Assembly (NCBI GenBank): GCA_009760855.2
Contig: WPIO01000032.1
Location: 4,200,001 to 4,264,000, forward strand
Length of the DNA: 64,000 bases
Direction of reading: 5' to 3'
Source: Cristatella mucedo
Lineage: Eukaryota > Bryozoa > Phylactolaemata > Cristatellidae
In this document: positions 35,452-51,649 of the stretch, piece after piece
Layout: each line of letters starts with the position of its first letter
Position numbering within the stretch: position 1 is the first letter of the stretch
The notes under the pieces: model-generated
What the model saw: the letters and a program-made list of their open reading frames with translations, nothing else
Databases searched by the model: none
What the model was told of the DNA's origin: nothing
Program-made: the position numbers and the translations under genes

Positions 35452-35500
35452 GAAATAATAATAATAATAATGTACTTGATAAAGCGCCCTCAGAGAACTT
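35452..35500 (-). mobile_element. LINE/SINE tail remnant (minus)
   Basis: (AAT)n then GTACTTGATAAAGCGCCCTC and AGAGAACTT, the reverse of the shared tail. The adjoining ORF at 35490-35735 was not recognised. Confidence 0.7.
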
Positions 35501-35883
35501 CGCCCTGACGGGCCAGTTTGCCAGTGTCCTCCCACCACAAGCGGGTCCCTGAGAAAAATGTGTCGAGTACTAATGCAATGAAGCTGTGTTGAATGGAGGA
35601 TTTATTAGCATAAAGCAGACCACAGGTTTCTAGAGAGATGCAACGTGAAGGTTGCTTAGAGGCCGAGTGATTAGAATCTCGAACGTCAAAGTTTGAAGAA
35701 ATTGAGAGGAAAAGCGTTTGCCTGTCATCGCACACTAATCGCTGTAAAGAGTGCTTCCTACAGGCTGCAACCCGGAAGCCAGAACGAAGCCTCCTCGCTG
35801 CCGATGGAGTTCAGGGGCTTATCCTCCTTTTGATAAGCTGCAAACGAAGGGTGATAAGACAGGAACAGTTCATTGGGCAAGCG

Positions 35884-36005
35884 ATGCGAATAATAGTAAT
35901 AACAAGAATAAAAAATGATATGGCACCATAAGAGAACTGCATCTCTTTCTTGGCACTTCACTTAAGCTGGAAAGGCTGCATGTCAATTGGTTAGTGATAA
36001 CGTAG
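35884..36005 (-). mobile_element. LINE 3' end remnant (minus)
   Basis: AT-rich tail, ATAAGAGAACTGCATCTCTT, AAGCTGGAAAGG and CAATTGGTTAGTG, matching the reverse of the LINE 3' UTR. Confidence 0.6.
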
Positions 36006-37920
36006 GCTCGGAAGAGAGTTAAGCAAGCAGCAGGTCTCATTGCAGCCGTTTTGCTTGTCAAGTGCTTACTCCATGCTCACACCAGTGCAGACATTGATCA
36101 ATTATTGATTTGTCCTTTGCTTAGTTAGTGCAGTCGGTGCCTTCGCATTAATTGTGACATCGGACTCTCAACGGCACTGCAGCTCATCTGTAGGAGGTTT
36201 GCCGAGCAGGAAGTGGATGCAGTAGTACGTACTAGGTGCTTGCCGGCATTCAGAGGCAGATGCCAAGCCGAGTGTCCATGCAGTGCCAGCATATGTAGCC
36301 TGCTAGCCTAGGCCAAGGTGTGCCATGCTACTCGAGTGCATAGGTAATGACTAATGGCAGTGGTATTTCTGGTATTTTTTGTGGGTCAAAATAAGCGGGT
36401 CCGATATGACGGTCCCATGGGCTAGCCGACCATCCGAATGGAAATGTCCTTTGTAAAAGTTCATAGCGAGCCTTCATTAGCCGGTGCTTCAGTTTGTAGA
36501 AGCAGCAGCATTGCTCCCGGGTAGGGTGGAATGAGTGATCTCGGAGGTCGTCCGGGAAGACGGCTAAGTGCAGGGGGGAGGGCGAGGCAATATTTTCTTT
36601 TGGCTAGCTTGACGTGCAGCAAATTGACTGCCAGCTGGGCAAGACACCACAGTCCATACACAGAAGGCAAACCGTGGAGCACTGCACCCCCCCCCCCGGT
36701 CGGGGCACCGAGAAGTGCTGAGCACTTCTTCTCGGTGAGCCGAGGATGCTAGCTGCGTCTGCAAGCACCTCTCCCCTTCTCACTCACAGCACGACCTGAG
36801 CCTCCAGCAGCTGCTGTGAGCGGATTACTGAACGTGGCTGTGCCAGCATGACTGAAAGACAAGAGCCGTGCTTTGTATCTGTTGAGATATGCGCGCATAC
36901 TTGTTTTAATAGAGCTTTGCACTTTAATTTGAACATGACATTTCAGTGCAAGATCGGCTATTCTAGCTGAAAAAGATTGCATAAAAAGGAGCCGTTAGTG
37001 AGAGGTTTATGATTAGAGGGAGAGAGACAGAGAGCCCCGGGACAGAGGCAGCCGGACAGGGGCAGACATGCAGACAGACAGACAGCCGGGCATGCAGACA
37101 GTGTGCAAGACAGCAAAGGTGGTGAGATAAAAGCCATCGGCGCCGCCTTGGTGTCCGGCCTGCATCTTTACAGCTCTCACTCAGACCTTCCACGAGAAAG
37201 TAACATACTTTACCAGTGAGCATTAATGAGGCTCTCCGGCCCTGTGCTCGGCTCAACCAGAGAGCTTGCATTCCTGAGCCCCGAACCCGAATGCTGCCAA
37301 CTACCTGCGGCCAATAGGGCCGTTTGCTTACGATAGATTTGAGCAGACAGACTTTCTTTTTTTTATATAAATGCTGCTTTCAATAGTTAAGGAAACGCTT
37401 TATAACATTGGAACAGACGAACTGCGAGTACCGAAAGCATCATAATTTCATCGAACAAACAGTACAACTTTCTGCAACCACCGCCGGCTCTCTTGGGGAT
37501 GGTTTTTCCATAGCCGGTGATGACATCTGTCTTTGCATAGTAAGTCTTCTGTGACACTGCGAAGCAGCAGTGGGATGCAATTATATCTTAAATAAGTCCC
37601 AGACTTACCACTGTTCTAAATCGAGAACCTTCAAATGTTCTTCTACCTTTCCACTTGTGCTTTATCTCTCTTGCATTGACTAGGGGCTTTTTGTGAATTC
37701 TTTCAGCTGCCTCTTATTGTTGTCGTTAGCATCCATCATGTCGTCCTAGCTCACTGATGCATCTGTGCTTGCTTTTCGGTTTCCAGTCTGCTCGGTTAGA
37801 TTAGCCTATATGATCAAGCACATGACCATTCGCTGCTCTCAGCAGTGCCAATCCGTCATGCCTTCGATTATGCTGCACATGTGCAATGCTGTAGAAATAT
37901 GTACATTTTTTGGAAATAGG
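36006..37920. other. Unassigned stretch
   Basis: No recognised gene. It contains a C11 run (36687-36697), a hairpin at 36706-36737, and a CAGACAGACAG-type run near 37070. Confidence 0.55.
36706..36737. repeat. Imperfect palindrome
   Basis: CACCGAGAAGTGCT faces AGCACTTCTTCTCGGTG, arms complementary except for a 3-nt bulge. Confidence 0.85.
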
Positions 37921-37924
37921 TAGC

Positions 37925-38085
37925 TTCTTAGCTCGGGGGTAAGGGAAGCACACTTTCTGAGCTAGATCGTGAGCTCGACTCCTGCAGCAGCCGATTTTTC
38001 TTTGCCGGTTTCAAGCAGGGTGACAGCCTGCTGAGGCTCTCCTGGGGCTTTGTCACTGAGATCATCGAATCAGAAAGCTTTTACT
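37925..38085 (+). mobile_element. SINE family B copy (plus)
   Basis: The head TAGCTCGGGGGTAAGGGAAG, B-box GTGAGCTCGACTCCTGCAG, and body CCGATTTTTCTTTGCCGG to GCTGAGGCTCTCCTG. Confidence 0.7.
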
Positions 38086-38798
38086 TTGCTTTTTACTTTT
38101 TTTAACACGAAATCGTGCTCACAAATCCCATCGACTAAACTTCAGCAAATGTTCAGGGATCTGCTCGTGTACGTCCAAATTTGCTCAGGCAGTTTTAGTA
38201 GAAAGTTGATGTACCTCCTAGTTTAATGTCAAACCCAGGCGATTGAAAGAGAAAGGCACCAAGAAAAGCAAAACATACTGAATTCTACAATCCAGGAAAC
38301 AGATATGGATTAGCAGTATCGCAGCCAATGAAGTTAAGAGGGATAAAGAAGGAAGATCGGAGCAACATGGAAGCTATAAAAAGCTGGCATGCCTTCGTGG
38401 ATCTGATTGCAAGACATGACGGCTAGGAAAGCATAGGCCGCGAGTGAATCGTCAAATGCAGCCAATCGTTTAGCCTCGTTTAGCTGCGTCTACAGAAACG
38501 ATCATAGGGCTTCCGCGCCAGCAACCAACGCATGTAAAAACAAAATCACTCGGAATTCGACTTATCTGTTTCAACTCTGACTTCACAGCAGCGATTGGCT
38601 CCTCACACTCTCAGGTTCTCTCTGGGCGATTAATTAGCCACTTTTTTCGCTTACCTTGCTGCTGGCAAAGCTTACTTTTCGCCTGCAGGTCGTATATGTG
38701 CAGCACACTTTCCTTGTGCAGCGACAAAGAATTTCCTCCTAGAGCCAGCAGCCCTGGTAATATTCTCCCGCTGCTTTCTTAACTGTACTTCTCATAGG

Positions 38799-39175
38799 TT
38801 AATAATGATAATAATAATGATAATAATGCATTTTATATAGCACCTTCAGAGAACTCAATCTCTTTCTAGGCATTTGCTTCAAAGAAATCGCGATTGGATG
38901 GTTAGTGGTAGTATGCTTAATAAAGAACAAAAATAACATGGTTAGTGGTGACACGCACAGGGTCAGCACGCATAAGCGCATAAAGGACAAATCACAGAGA
39001 CCCACTGATTGCTGTGTTAAATAGATGCGTTTTTAGTTTCTTTTTAATGTGGTCAAGTCAGGAGATGTCGTTACGCAAGTTGTAGTGAGTTCCGGTTTTT
39101 TGGAGCATTCGAACTAAAGGCATGGTCTCCAAAGGATTTGAGGTTTGTAGTTGAGGTATGGATAAACAGTTTGTT
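38799..39175 (-). mobile_element. LINE 3' end with tail (minus)
   Basis: (AATAATGAT)n is followed by CAGAGAACTCAATCTCTTTC, the 3' UTR (TGGTTAGTGGTGACACGCAC), then the ORF end at the far side (the reverse of FKK-LKTHLF and of LKSFGDHAF). Confidence 0.85.
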
Positions 39176-40365
39176 TTATCTACGCTTATTTCCAATGCCT
39201 TTTTTTCTTTAGACTGAGGCACGATATCAGTTAGCCAACATGTGGCAAAAATAATGCGGCTTTCTTTATGTTACAGTGTGGTGTGCAACTTGAGAAGCAC
39301 TTGGTCTCATGAACACTGGATGCATTGTCCGGGCGGCTCGTGGGCAATGGGCTGGGCACACTATACAAGTAACTTTTCTACTTAGTCACATTAGTTCAGG
39401 CTTTAATTTAAAGAGAGCGCTCACTCACGTGTCCATTGCTGTACCCAAAACCTTGGCTTTCGTTAAGGGGCTGCACGGACCTTGCCCCGGGAATCTATGC
39501 ACGAATAAAGTTCAACGATGCTTCTTGCCGCCCGAAAAAATGGGAAGAGATAGAAGATCACAAAGGTGCATAGAACGACGGGTTAAGAGTAAGAAAATCA
39601 AGAGGTTTCTCGTGGTATCATAGAGTAGAGACAGTCATTCTCACTGCGTCGTCAAATCTGTGACCTACAGAAAATAACTGAAGGGATGATGCTGCCTATG
39701 GGTCTCCTCGAGTGGTCAACGACAACAGCATGGACCGGTGAAGACAGACTGCGTACAGATGCACTAGCTGACTCAAGTGCTACAGATCGGGCTACCCCAT
39801 TGGAGGCAGAAATGCCTTCGCCATATACAAAATGGTGGATGGAGCCGGGCAGCATAATCGGGTCACACAAGTCCAGCAAGCAGCTACTAATTAATTACGG
39901 GCGTGGCGTGTCAAGACCGAGCAGGCTCCTGCTAGACGAGTGATAATCGACCTCACCTGGGAAGCTTCAATTGGGCGCTCAATGTACAGCCAATCGCTGG
40001 CCTGGCAGGCTGTCGCTACTCATCCCAGCCTGGCCATAAACTGACAACCGTCGAGCAGCTGTAATCCATCAAGGTAGTAATCCATCAAGGGTCCCTGAAG
40101 TGCTAGTTAGTACTACCCAGTGCTGTAGCATCTGTGCTGCTGCACAAGCCCAGTGCAAGTGTGGCCAGAGCCAGATTAAATAAACTTACTGGATACCACG
40201 AGAATAAATAGGCTCCAGCAATTGTATGGCCTTCCTCAGCGACCTCGTTGAGACTAATTGTACACTCACCTGCAAATGAAAACTTGTGTCGGTTGTTTTC
40301 AATCTAATAGGTGATTGGCTGTTATTTTTACGTCGCTAATGTGAGGAAACTTTTTTGGAAGTACT
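39176..40365. other. Unassigned stretch
   Basis: A 104-codon plus ORF (39309-39623) and an antisense pair at 39.65-39.94 kb have no recognised domain. Nothing else seen. Confidence 0.5.
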
Positions 40366-41390
40366 AAAAAGGATCACCATCTTGGTTTAAAGCATTAACA
40401 TAGTCTTTCCTTAGTCCAAGCTTTATGTGCAAGGAGAGCAGTAGCACTTTGTTGCTATCGATAAGAGGAGGCTCTCGGACGTTGTCATTCTCAGGCACAA
40501 AATGTATTCACTCTGGCCAGTCTTTTTGTAAGGTAATGAGGAGCATCAGCACGATTATCCCACAGACATAAAAAGTATGGATACTTTTTGTAGCCACCTT
40601 GACGTCTCAGCAGAAGGGCGATGCCCTTTAAATCGCCGAATATCTACCATTAGTGTTGATCATATTTGATTTCATCGAGAAGTATTTTGATGTTTTCGTA
40701 TGTCTCTTTGATCTGCACAGAATATGCAAAAAGAGGAAAGTTTGTTTCCATTGTGAAGTAAAACTCACTTTGAATTGCGGTTCAGTGAATCAACGAAAAA
40801 CCTCCACTCAGTTGGGTCATAACACTTTTAATTTGGTTAACTAGACCTTCGACGTTGCTGTAGACTAGTGAATCCTTCGTTGAAAATTACGGAAGAAACT
40901 ATTTTTCATGATGACTATACCATGAAAATACAGCACCTGGTGCAAGAAAATTTCTCTCTTTTAATCTAGAACCGAAGAGTTCAGCCAACTCTTTGGGCAG
41001 GTCAAGGCCTCTCAAGTCATCAAGATCATATTGTGTCGTTAGTTTAGGTGTTAGAACATCAAAAGGATCATAGTTGTCATCAAAGTCAGATTCGGTTGAA
41101 CTCGAATCACCGTTAGTCACTATATCATCAAGTGTAACAGGTACTCCTACCTCATCACTGTACCGTACAGATCGCATCCCTGACAATAGATTTGAAGTTT
41201 AATGTTATGCTTATTCTTCTTGCTGAAGCCCAGTAAGTTAGTGATGCAGAAATAGCAATCCGAAAAATGAGCAGTTTGTCCTCTAATAGTCATCGGTGCT
41301 CCACATGATATGCATTTACTTTGACATTTAAAACATTTTCTCAAATTTTCTACACATGGCTTGCACACCATATATGGTGTCCGTTTCTTA
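40366..41390 (-). pseudogene. Broken copy of a repetitive invertebrate ORF family of unknown function
   Basis: On the minus strand: a cysteine-rich start (CVENLRKCFKCQSKCISCGA, then HFSDCYFCITNLLGFSKKNK), a frameshift near 41170, an acidic segment, and then LDLPKELAELFGSRLKERNF, LAPGAVFSWYSHHEK and a stop. With further stops and shifts, DSLVYSNVEGLVNQ, TEWRFFVDSLNRNSK, QIKETYENIKILLDEIKYD, GDLKGIALLLRRQGGYKKYP and YFLCLWDNRAD can be read down to about 40370. From memory this order matches a large family of uncharacterised, high-copy proteins in Hydra and arthropods. Function unknown; it may belong to a mobile element. Reading is broken in at least four places. Confidence 0.75.
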
Positions 41391-43084
41391 TCTCGACTTT
41401 CCAGTTTGAATTAGAAGTAGGTGTGATAGCACTGATTGAGGAGTGCAGTAATTTGTAGCTGCTGATCTTTTGTCGAGAATCTCCTGAATATGTAGCAGAA
41501 TATAGGCAGAGAAGTCTTACACTCTATTGGCATAGCAATACACTCCATTAACACTGTAAATCGCAAATATTTGTTGATTTATAAAAATATATCAGCCAAC
41601 TAAACGACAATTAAATAACACCCGACATGTATGTCATCAAGTTACTGCTACAAATAAACCTAATAAATGCAAATATCATTATATTTAATGCTAATGTTAA
41701 AAGGCACCTGACCTTGGATAAAACAAAATCTACAAAATCTGACGTGCCAAAGCAAAACAAAATATGTCATAAATCAGAATTTGTGATGTATTTTTAGAAA
41801 ATAACAACAAATAGAATAATAATAATTAAAAACAATAAAAATAATAATAACAAGAAATGTCAGTCAACTGATCATGCAGACCAGTGCTATTGATTGTGGA
41901 CCTTTTATGAGTTTCTGCCATCAACCAAAAAATTCCATCTTTGCAACACTCCGCCGTGAAAAATCAGATGGCTGCATAGGATCAACACCCTCCTATTCCC
42001 TCACTAACCACCTTTGTTTGCGCAGTCCCTGCTGCTGTAATTCAATTCAGAATAAATCACAGTGTCACAGTGACATATTTTTTTTATTTAATGTATGCTG
42101 CACTGCTCTTAAACGGCTGATGGATGACACAAATCCTATCCAAATACCTGTCTTACTCTGAACGATAGTCTCTGAATTTTGTTTTATTAAACTTGGGAGT
42201 AAAAAACATTTTCTGCATTCGAGATCTTCAATCTTTTTTTTGAAAAATTATTGAATTGTCTGGGCAATTAAAAAGGACTTTTTTCGTGAGCTAATTTTCA
42301 AGCCTTTTAAGTCATACCAACGCATCACCAAGTCTGTGCATTCTACCATTGAAGATGAAAAGAGGTTACACCTGGTCAGGCTCAAGAATCCGGTCGGCTT
42401 AGTTCTACGGTTTTATTCATAATTAATCACTGTGGCTATCCAGTAGCTCGGAAGAACTGGCAATCTGGTACAATGCTCCGAACGTGTATGATGCTCAAAT
42501 TGTGGTTCTGTGTGACTGTGACTTCATTATAATAAAAACTCCAAGTGTAGAGAATGATATGCATACTTCCAATGATAATAATTATTGTAGAATGGATTTA
42601 AAAACCAGGTTCAGATTTATCGTTAGAAATCACATCACTTTGGTAAACCAGAAGGCTCTCAATGCATGTGAGCTATAGTACTCATGATTTTTTATTATTA
42701 AGCATAGCTGGGCACGACGCTTCTCAATCAAGTATTTTATAGTCTTGAGAATCTAGTAGCATCGGCATCCCAATGCCGACTACTTGAAGTTAAAAATGTA
42801 TCCCGTAACTCTTCTAGTCGTCAAAATTTACTCTCTTCATAGAATCAATGGCTACGTACTGAAACGGAAACGTAATGATTTTAATAGCTTTCTGGTTACA
42901 TTTTGATACGCCGAAATAACTCCGTTCTGGCTGCGATTGAAAATAAAGCTATCAGAATAAAAATTACCCAAACTATCCGACATTCTTAACTGTGCCGTGA
43001 GCTCTCGTACCATCCGCTCATCGGCTTTCAGTCGTCTCACAGTTGCTCTCACTAAGTTGAAATTGGAAAGCCATTGGGCCTACA
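41391..43084. other. Unassigned AT-rich stretch
   Basis: No recognised gene. A/T-rich run with (AAT)-like units at 41800-41860. A 95-codon plus ORF (41874-42161) has no domain. Confidence 0.55.
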
Positions 43085-43205
43085 GTTAGTATGTACCAAA
43101 AGCCTGGAACTCATGTCAAGCTACTGCCACCAATTGCATTGAATTTCCTTAATTTAAATCTCAGCTACAGACGCATGTATTCCGCTCAGCTTTCCCAACG
43201 CCCCA
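43085..43205 (+). mobile_element. LINE ORF-end fragment (plus)
   Basis: The plus reading PKAWNSCQATATNCIEFP, stop, then FKSQLQTHVFRSAFPTPQ follows the LINE C-terminal pattern KAWNSLP…FK-LKTHLFR-AF. Confidence 0.6.
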
Positions 43206-46425
<3,220 letters not shown>

Positions 46426-46429
46426 TGGT

Positions 46430-46592
46430 CCGTGCTAGCCCAGGAGGCAAGGTGCTCGCTTACCACGACCGAGGTTGTGGGTTCAAATCCTGCTGTGAGC
46501 GATTCCTTATTGCCTACTTATTGCCTATTGCAAGTGATGGCGATAGCCAGAAAGGCTCTCCTGCTGCTGTAAAAATGAGGTTGTCAATGAAA
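46430..46592 (+). mobile_element. SINE family B copy (plus), best-preserved tRNA promoter boxes
   Basis: The A-box TAGCCCAGGAGGC (46437-46449) and B-box GGTTCAAATCC (46480-46490) are close to the RNA polymerase III consensus and 43 bp apart. Body: GCGATTCCTTATTGCC, GATGGCGATAGCC, AAGGCTCTCCTGCTGCTG, TGAGGTTGTC. Confidence 0.85.
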
Positions 46593-48385
46593 TTGATATT
46601 TTTAATATTAATTGATATTGTTGACTGTAAGTGACCTCAAATGAAATGGATCTCAAATCGTGGCTTGAGGCGACCTGTGATTCAATGGAGTTTATTACCT
46701 TTGTAGTTCCATGTATAAAAAGGAATGAAATGGCTTGAGCAGAGCTCTAGTGCATCGCCGGTGCAAGCTTCTAGCTAGCCGGAACTTAACCCTCCAATTA
46801 GGCACTCGGACACTGACCTGGAAGATTCAACAAATTAACAGAACGCTTGTAAAAGGAGCGAAAGCAATCGCTAACGTGGCATAGAGGCACTAGTCCTCCG
46901 AGAACAGGCCAGGATCTGGGGAGAATAGGGTAAGCAAACTCGATGGGAAACCTTAAGCCATCCACTTAGATACCTTCAGAGAGGAAAGACACGCCAAGAG
47001 GCGCTGGTGAAAATTTTTCTCCCGAGGTAAGACCAGACAATCAGCCTCGCCCGGCCACTCCCCCCTCAGAGCAGCCCAGCCACTCCTCCGCTCGTAGCAG
47101 CCCAGCATGCAGGAAGCTGCCCAACAGAGAAGAAAAAAAATTCGCTTCAATTTCCGGAAGATGAAGATAGATGAAAATTTAACAAAACTAGCAAACACAA
47201 AGCACACCAGCGCAAATGTAAAACTCAAAACTTTACTCAAATCTGTTTCCGATTTCGGTGAATTTTATCAAGCTCCTCCCAACATGCTCTAGAGACGGCA
47301 GCAGAAAAATCCGGAAGACTTGCTCACCATGCTGCAGCGATGTCGCAGTCGCGTCAGCGGCAACCGGGCCGTAGTGGTGGTGGAAGAACCAGGATTGCTG
47401 ATATCGAGGGAAAAGAAAAATGAATTAACTGAAATTGCTCAAAATTTAGTACAATTTGTATTCATTGCAATTATATTGCAAGGCCAACACAGTGTAATCA
47501 ATACAATGATTAATTAATAATGAGTAACATCATTTTCCAGATGGCCAAACGATGGGAACGGAAGGAAGGAAGAGATGTGCACCAAAGCTGCAAAGGGCGT
47601 CATAGTGCAGAGAGCTCAAGCTGCTTAAATGCGATGGCTAGGCTTTGAAAAATCCTTTTAAAGCTCGTGGTTTTTAAGTTCTGGAGCAAAATAGCATGCA
47701 ATAATCCGTTATTTAATAAGTTATTGTTATGCAATATGTAATGTAGTGTAAATTATGCCATACCTTATTGTTGTGTAATTAGTTATTGTATAATAATCTA
47801 CCATTAGCTTGGTGTAATTGTGATTTTTTCTTACGTAGTAATCTGGCGCAAGTAGTGCGTGAATGCGACGCACTCACTTGTTATCGGGGGTACGCGAGCA
47901 GCTCACTGCAGCCTGCGGTCGACTCGCATCGCTGAGTAGCTCCATCGCGGAAGACAATGCTGCACCATCTTATAACTTGACGGAAGTGCGTTATCTTGCG
48001 GCGTGACGGACTCTCTTGCTTTAATTATTACAGATGATGCCATACAGGTGAAATAAATCTATTATAGACCTGAGTAACGCTATAATAATAGTGTTGTTGT
48101 TTCAGCGAGACAAAGAATGGCATTGGATGAAAGATGACATGACCATAATCAGTTGCTGTAGATAGCATAGTAAACGCACAAGCATGCAGCACCTCTAGCA
48201 GCGGCGGTACCTGATTAAAATGAACCGGCCGGCACCTGAACAGCCGCAATCCATCAGTTACCTGGTGACATTAATCAATCGACGGCCTATCGCTAGCCCT
48301 TCTGCTCTGCTGGGAATTGCCTAGGGAAAGCGAGGCGTAGTGTATAGTGAGCAGTGCCTGCGAGCCTCCGAAGGACCAGGCAAGT
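46593..48385. other. Unassigned stretch
   Basis: A 61-codon plus ORF (47107-47292, basic, Lys/Arg-rich) is not recognised. AT-rich from 47.4 to 47.85 kb. Confidence 0.5.
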
Positions 48386-48389
48386 ATAA

Positions 48390-48517
<128 letters not shown>

Positions 48518-48760
48518 ACCCCGAGTTCCGTGGCCGGCAAACTGACTGTACCGGACTGCTGCTTTTGCTTGTGTGATCGGACACTCATGCGTACATCATG
48601 TAAGTGGCAGTTTGCTATTACTCTTTCTTACGCCGAGTGCCAGCTAAATTAGTCTTCATGCAACCTGGGCTTGTAACTACTTCCCTGTCACAGTAGCTAT
48701 GATGAGTCCACTAATGGATCCATGGCTGAGCAGGCAAACAAAGATCAAGGTAAGAGATGC

Positions 48761-48818
48761 ATATATATATATATATATATACATTTATATATATTTATGT
48801 GTTTGTATGTATATATAG
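48761..48818. repeat. (TA)n-rich microsatellite
   Basis: Twenty bases of pure AT, then ATTTATATATATTTATGTG-type variants up to the SINE tail. Confidence 0.9.
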
Positions 48819-48895
48819 CGCCATAAGAGAGAACTTAATCTCTATTCAGGCGCTGCACATATACCACAAGGCTCGAGCCATGACTCTCCTGCTTC
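48819..48895 (-). mobile_element. SINE family A fragment (minus)
   Basis: Reverse of the family tail, GCGCCATAAGAGAGAACTTA and ATCTCTATTCAGGCGC, then CACAAGGCTCGAGCCATGAC from the B-box side. The head is missing. Confidence 0.7.
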
Positions 48896-50640
48896 CGACT
48901 ACGTTACTTCCTTTCCAGCGGTACTGAGCTGCTACTTCCGTGCTACCCACTACCTCAACTGCTCTCCTGACTCTGCTATGCTTCCCACTTTCTCTTTGCT
49001 GCGTGAGACGAAGTCTGTTGGCTACCGAATGCGTACCGAAAGCCACTTAGGCTGTGAGTGCGCTATACAAAACTCTCCTGCGTAACACCCTCATGGTCTT
49101 TATGGTTTTGTGGAGTTACAGACGGAGATGCATTACATTACATTACCTTAGCCACTAGGTCAAGTCTAGGTGCGGCGAGTACTCTTGTCTGTACCTTTGT
49201 GGCCTCCATCAGCATAGCACTCGAGTACTGGCTTACCGTGCAAACGCCTTGGTATAGTTTTTCTTTTTTGCTGACGGTCTGGTGACGGTCTCGCCATTTG
49301 CTGATGGTCTGGCTTTGCATTCATCTATTAGACTCAGACCAACGTGCTTATGTTTAAGGTGCTGCTAAATAAATAAATATAAAACAGCAGCGGTGTGTCA
49401 ATCTCGAACATACCGATGACCTGTTTTTCCTTAACTGCATTAGTTCGCTGGGATATGCTAACGAATCCGATCAAAGTAAATGTGCTGCTTCCCTCAAGGC
49501 TTTATAAAGGAATGCCCGATGAAATTCGGTCCATAATCAAACGGAAAATGGGAGCCCTGAGGCTGCAAGCGTGGTCTGTATACATCGATTGTCACACTAT
49601 TCTGGGAATATGAATACTTATTCAGTTATGCGGCCCCCTTTTTGTTAATCATGTGGCAGCGACTCAATAAATTTGCGTAAATGCAGACGGTTCCGCAGCC
49701 TGCTGCTGCTGCTGCTGCTGCTGCTGAAAAGGCTACGTAGCCATTTCGCTTGGGAGTACCAAGAAATTTTTCAACGGAGCTTAGCTTTGATAATGGCTGC
49801 CCCTTCGGATTGGTCCAGGGAACTGAGTCGCGGCCCCACTCCGTACGTTTATCGGCAAATGCAAATGGGGAAGGAAAATTTTTGGCAGCAGCCAGGGGTA
49901 TTGCAAATCATAAGACCGGCAAATATTTAACTTTTCCTTTGAAAATAACAGCTGGGTAATGCCGACAGTGCACTGCTGAAATGCTGGTGATAAGTAGCAG
50001 GTTTTGCGACGATTTCTTGAGTGACGCCAGCACTAGGAGAAATAAATGTCCCAATAGGTTGACCTATGAAACAGTTACTTGCTTGCCTGAAACCTATGGT
50101 GAGTAAAAGTAAAGTGGCCTCTTTCTCTGCCTTGCAAGGCTCCCACACATGCGATTCAGTCAAGGCATCCTTTTCGTATGATCTTACTAATGCCATCGGA
50201 CTCCAGTCTCACAAAGCTAACAAACGGTGCTACATCGCAAACTCAGTATGTACAGCGTCCTTTTAATTTATGATGAATACATTATAATGATTTTTATTCA
50301 GACAGTAAAAAATAGTCAGCTGCATCTTTTGTAACGGAAGTGCAGACAGCTGAGGCTTTTTAAGAATTTACAAAATTCATCGACCACTCGCAGTGGCATA
50401 TACAATCTAGGCTCTAAGATACTGTGAGCAAGTCTTCGTCCTGGCGGTTATTAGAACAGAAGTGCTCCAAGCAGCACTAACTGTTTGGTTCAGAGTCGTC
50501 GTCTTCATTTCAGAGCGCCATTCTCATTTCTGAATCAGAAGCGATAACACAGCGAGCCCACATCGCGGCGCTCATTGTTGACATCGGCATTCAAATTAGT
50601 TGAAAATAGAAAAATTAAGTAAAATTAAGTAAAGCAAAAC
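48896..50640. other. Unassigned stretch with a (CTG)n tract
   Basis: (CTG)10 lies at 49698-49727. No gene recognised. Confidence 0.55.
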
Positions 50641-50644
50641 TTAT

Positions 50645-50775
50645 TTAACAGCCTTATCTACATAAAGGCAGAATTGCCTTAACGGCTATCACCACCGCTT
50701 GCAGCTGGAAGCAAAGGTTTGCCCGCTGCAGAACTCGAATGGTCGACCCCTGGGTCGTGGAATGCGAGCGCATTT
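50645..50775 (-). mobile_element. SINE family B copy (minus)
   Basis: Plus-strand text AACAGCCTTATCTACATAAA, GCCTTAACGGCTATCACCAC and CGCTTGCAGCTGG, then GCAGAACTCGAATGGTCGAC. This is the reverse of the family B body and B-box. Confidence 0.75.
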
Positions 50776-51645
50776 CCTTGGGCTACGAACAATGGTAATA
50801 CTACAGTTACATGGCTCAGCTTTAGTGAAATCTCTGTCTACACATAGCATGGTTTTTGAGAGCCCGTCCGACTGGAGTCGTGCGCAAAGTCGCTTAGACA
50901 ATCCTGTATGTAAAGTGGTCATTCTTAAATCATGTCCATAGAAGCTGCTGCTAACCGCCATTTGTAGTCCCGTTGAACTCTCTTCCAGCCTTCGGGGTGT
51001 TACTTGTTCGACTCGAGGTTCCGCTGATATCCTGAGCTTCAAAGAGGCAATTTCGAGGTTTCCGCACGCATAATAATTAAATTTTTTTCTATAAGCTTGC
51101 ATAGGCGCATACGACGAAAGGCTAGTATATATTTTGAAGCATTATTGATTCTCGCATCCCCTCTCCGGCTATGTGAGACCGGTAGGATTTTAACGCCAAT
51201 GCAAGTGTTCAACCACTTCCCACTGCTCTATTCCCAGAGATGATCAACGGGCTATTGGCTATTTCATAGGTAAATGCTGAGCCGGGCTTCCGTTTTGACG
51301 AAGACGCTTTCCATTTTGAGAAGGTCTTTCCCCTAGATAGCCGACTGTCCATGCTAAAACTGGCAACCTCTTACACATACATTGCCTCGATCAGAATTCC
51401 AAGTGTAAGACATTTTGAATTTACGGCTTGAATAAAGTAATTTTATTCCCTTAAATGTAAGTGGTATAGTGAAACCCTTATTGCCAGTGCTCAGTTGCTA
51501 GTTGCCCTCGTTAAAGGCACTCACAGACAGTTGGGCGTGACATCCTTTTAAGTGTGGTTCCAAGACTGTGGCGCTCTCTGGCAGAATTATCACAGAGAAA
51601 TGACATTTTCTCTCCTGCTGCCGACTCAGACAACTCTTATTTACA
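50776..51645. other. Unassigned stretch
   Basis: A 137-codon minus ORF (50689-51102) overlaps the SINE and has no domain. Nothing else recognised. Confidence 0.5.
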
Positions 51646-51649
51646 GTGC

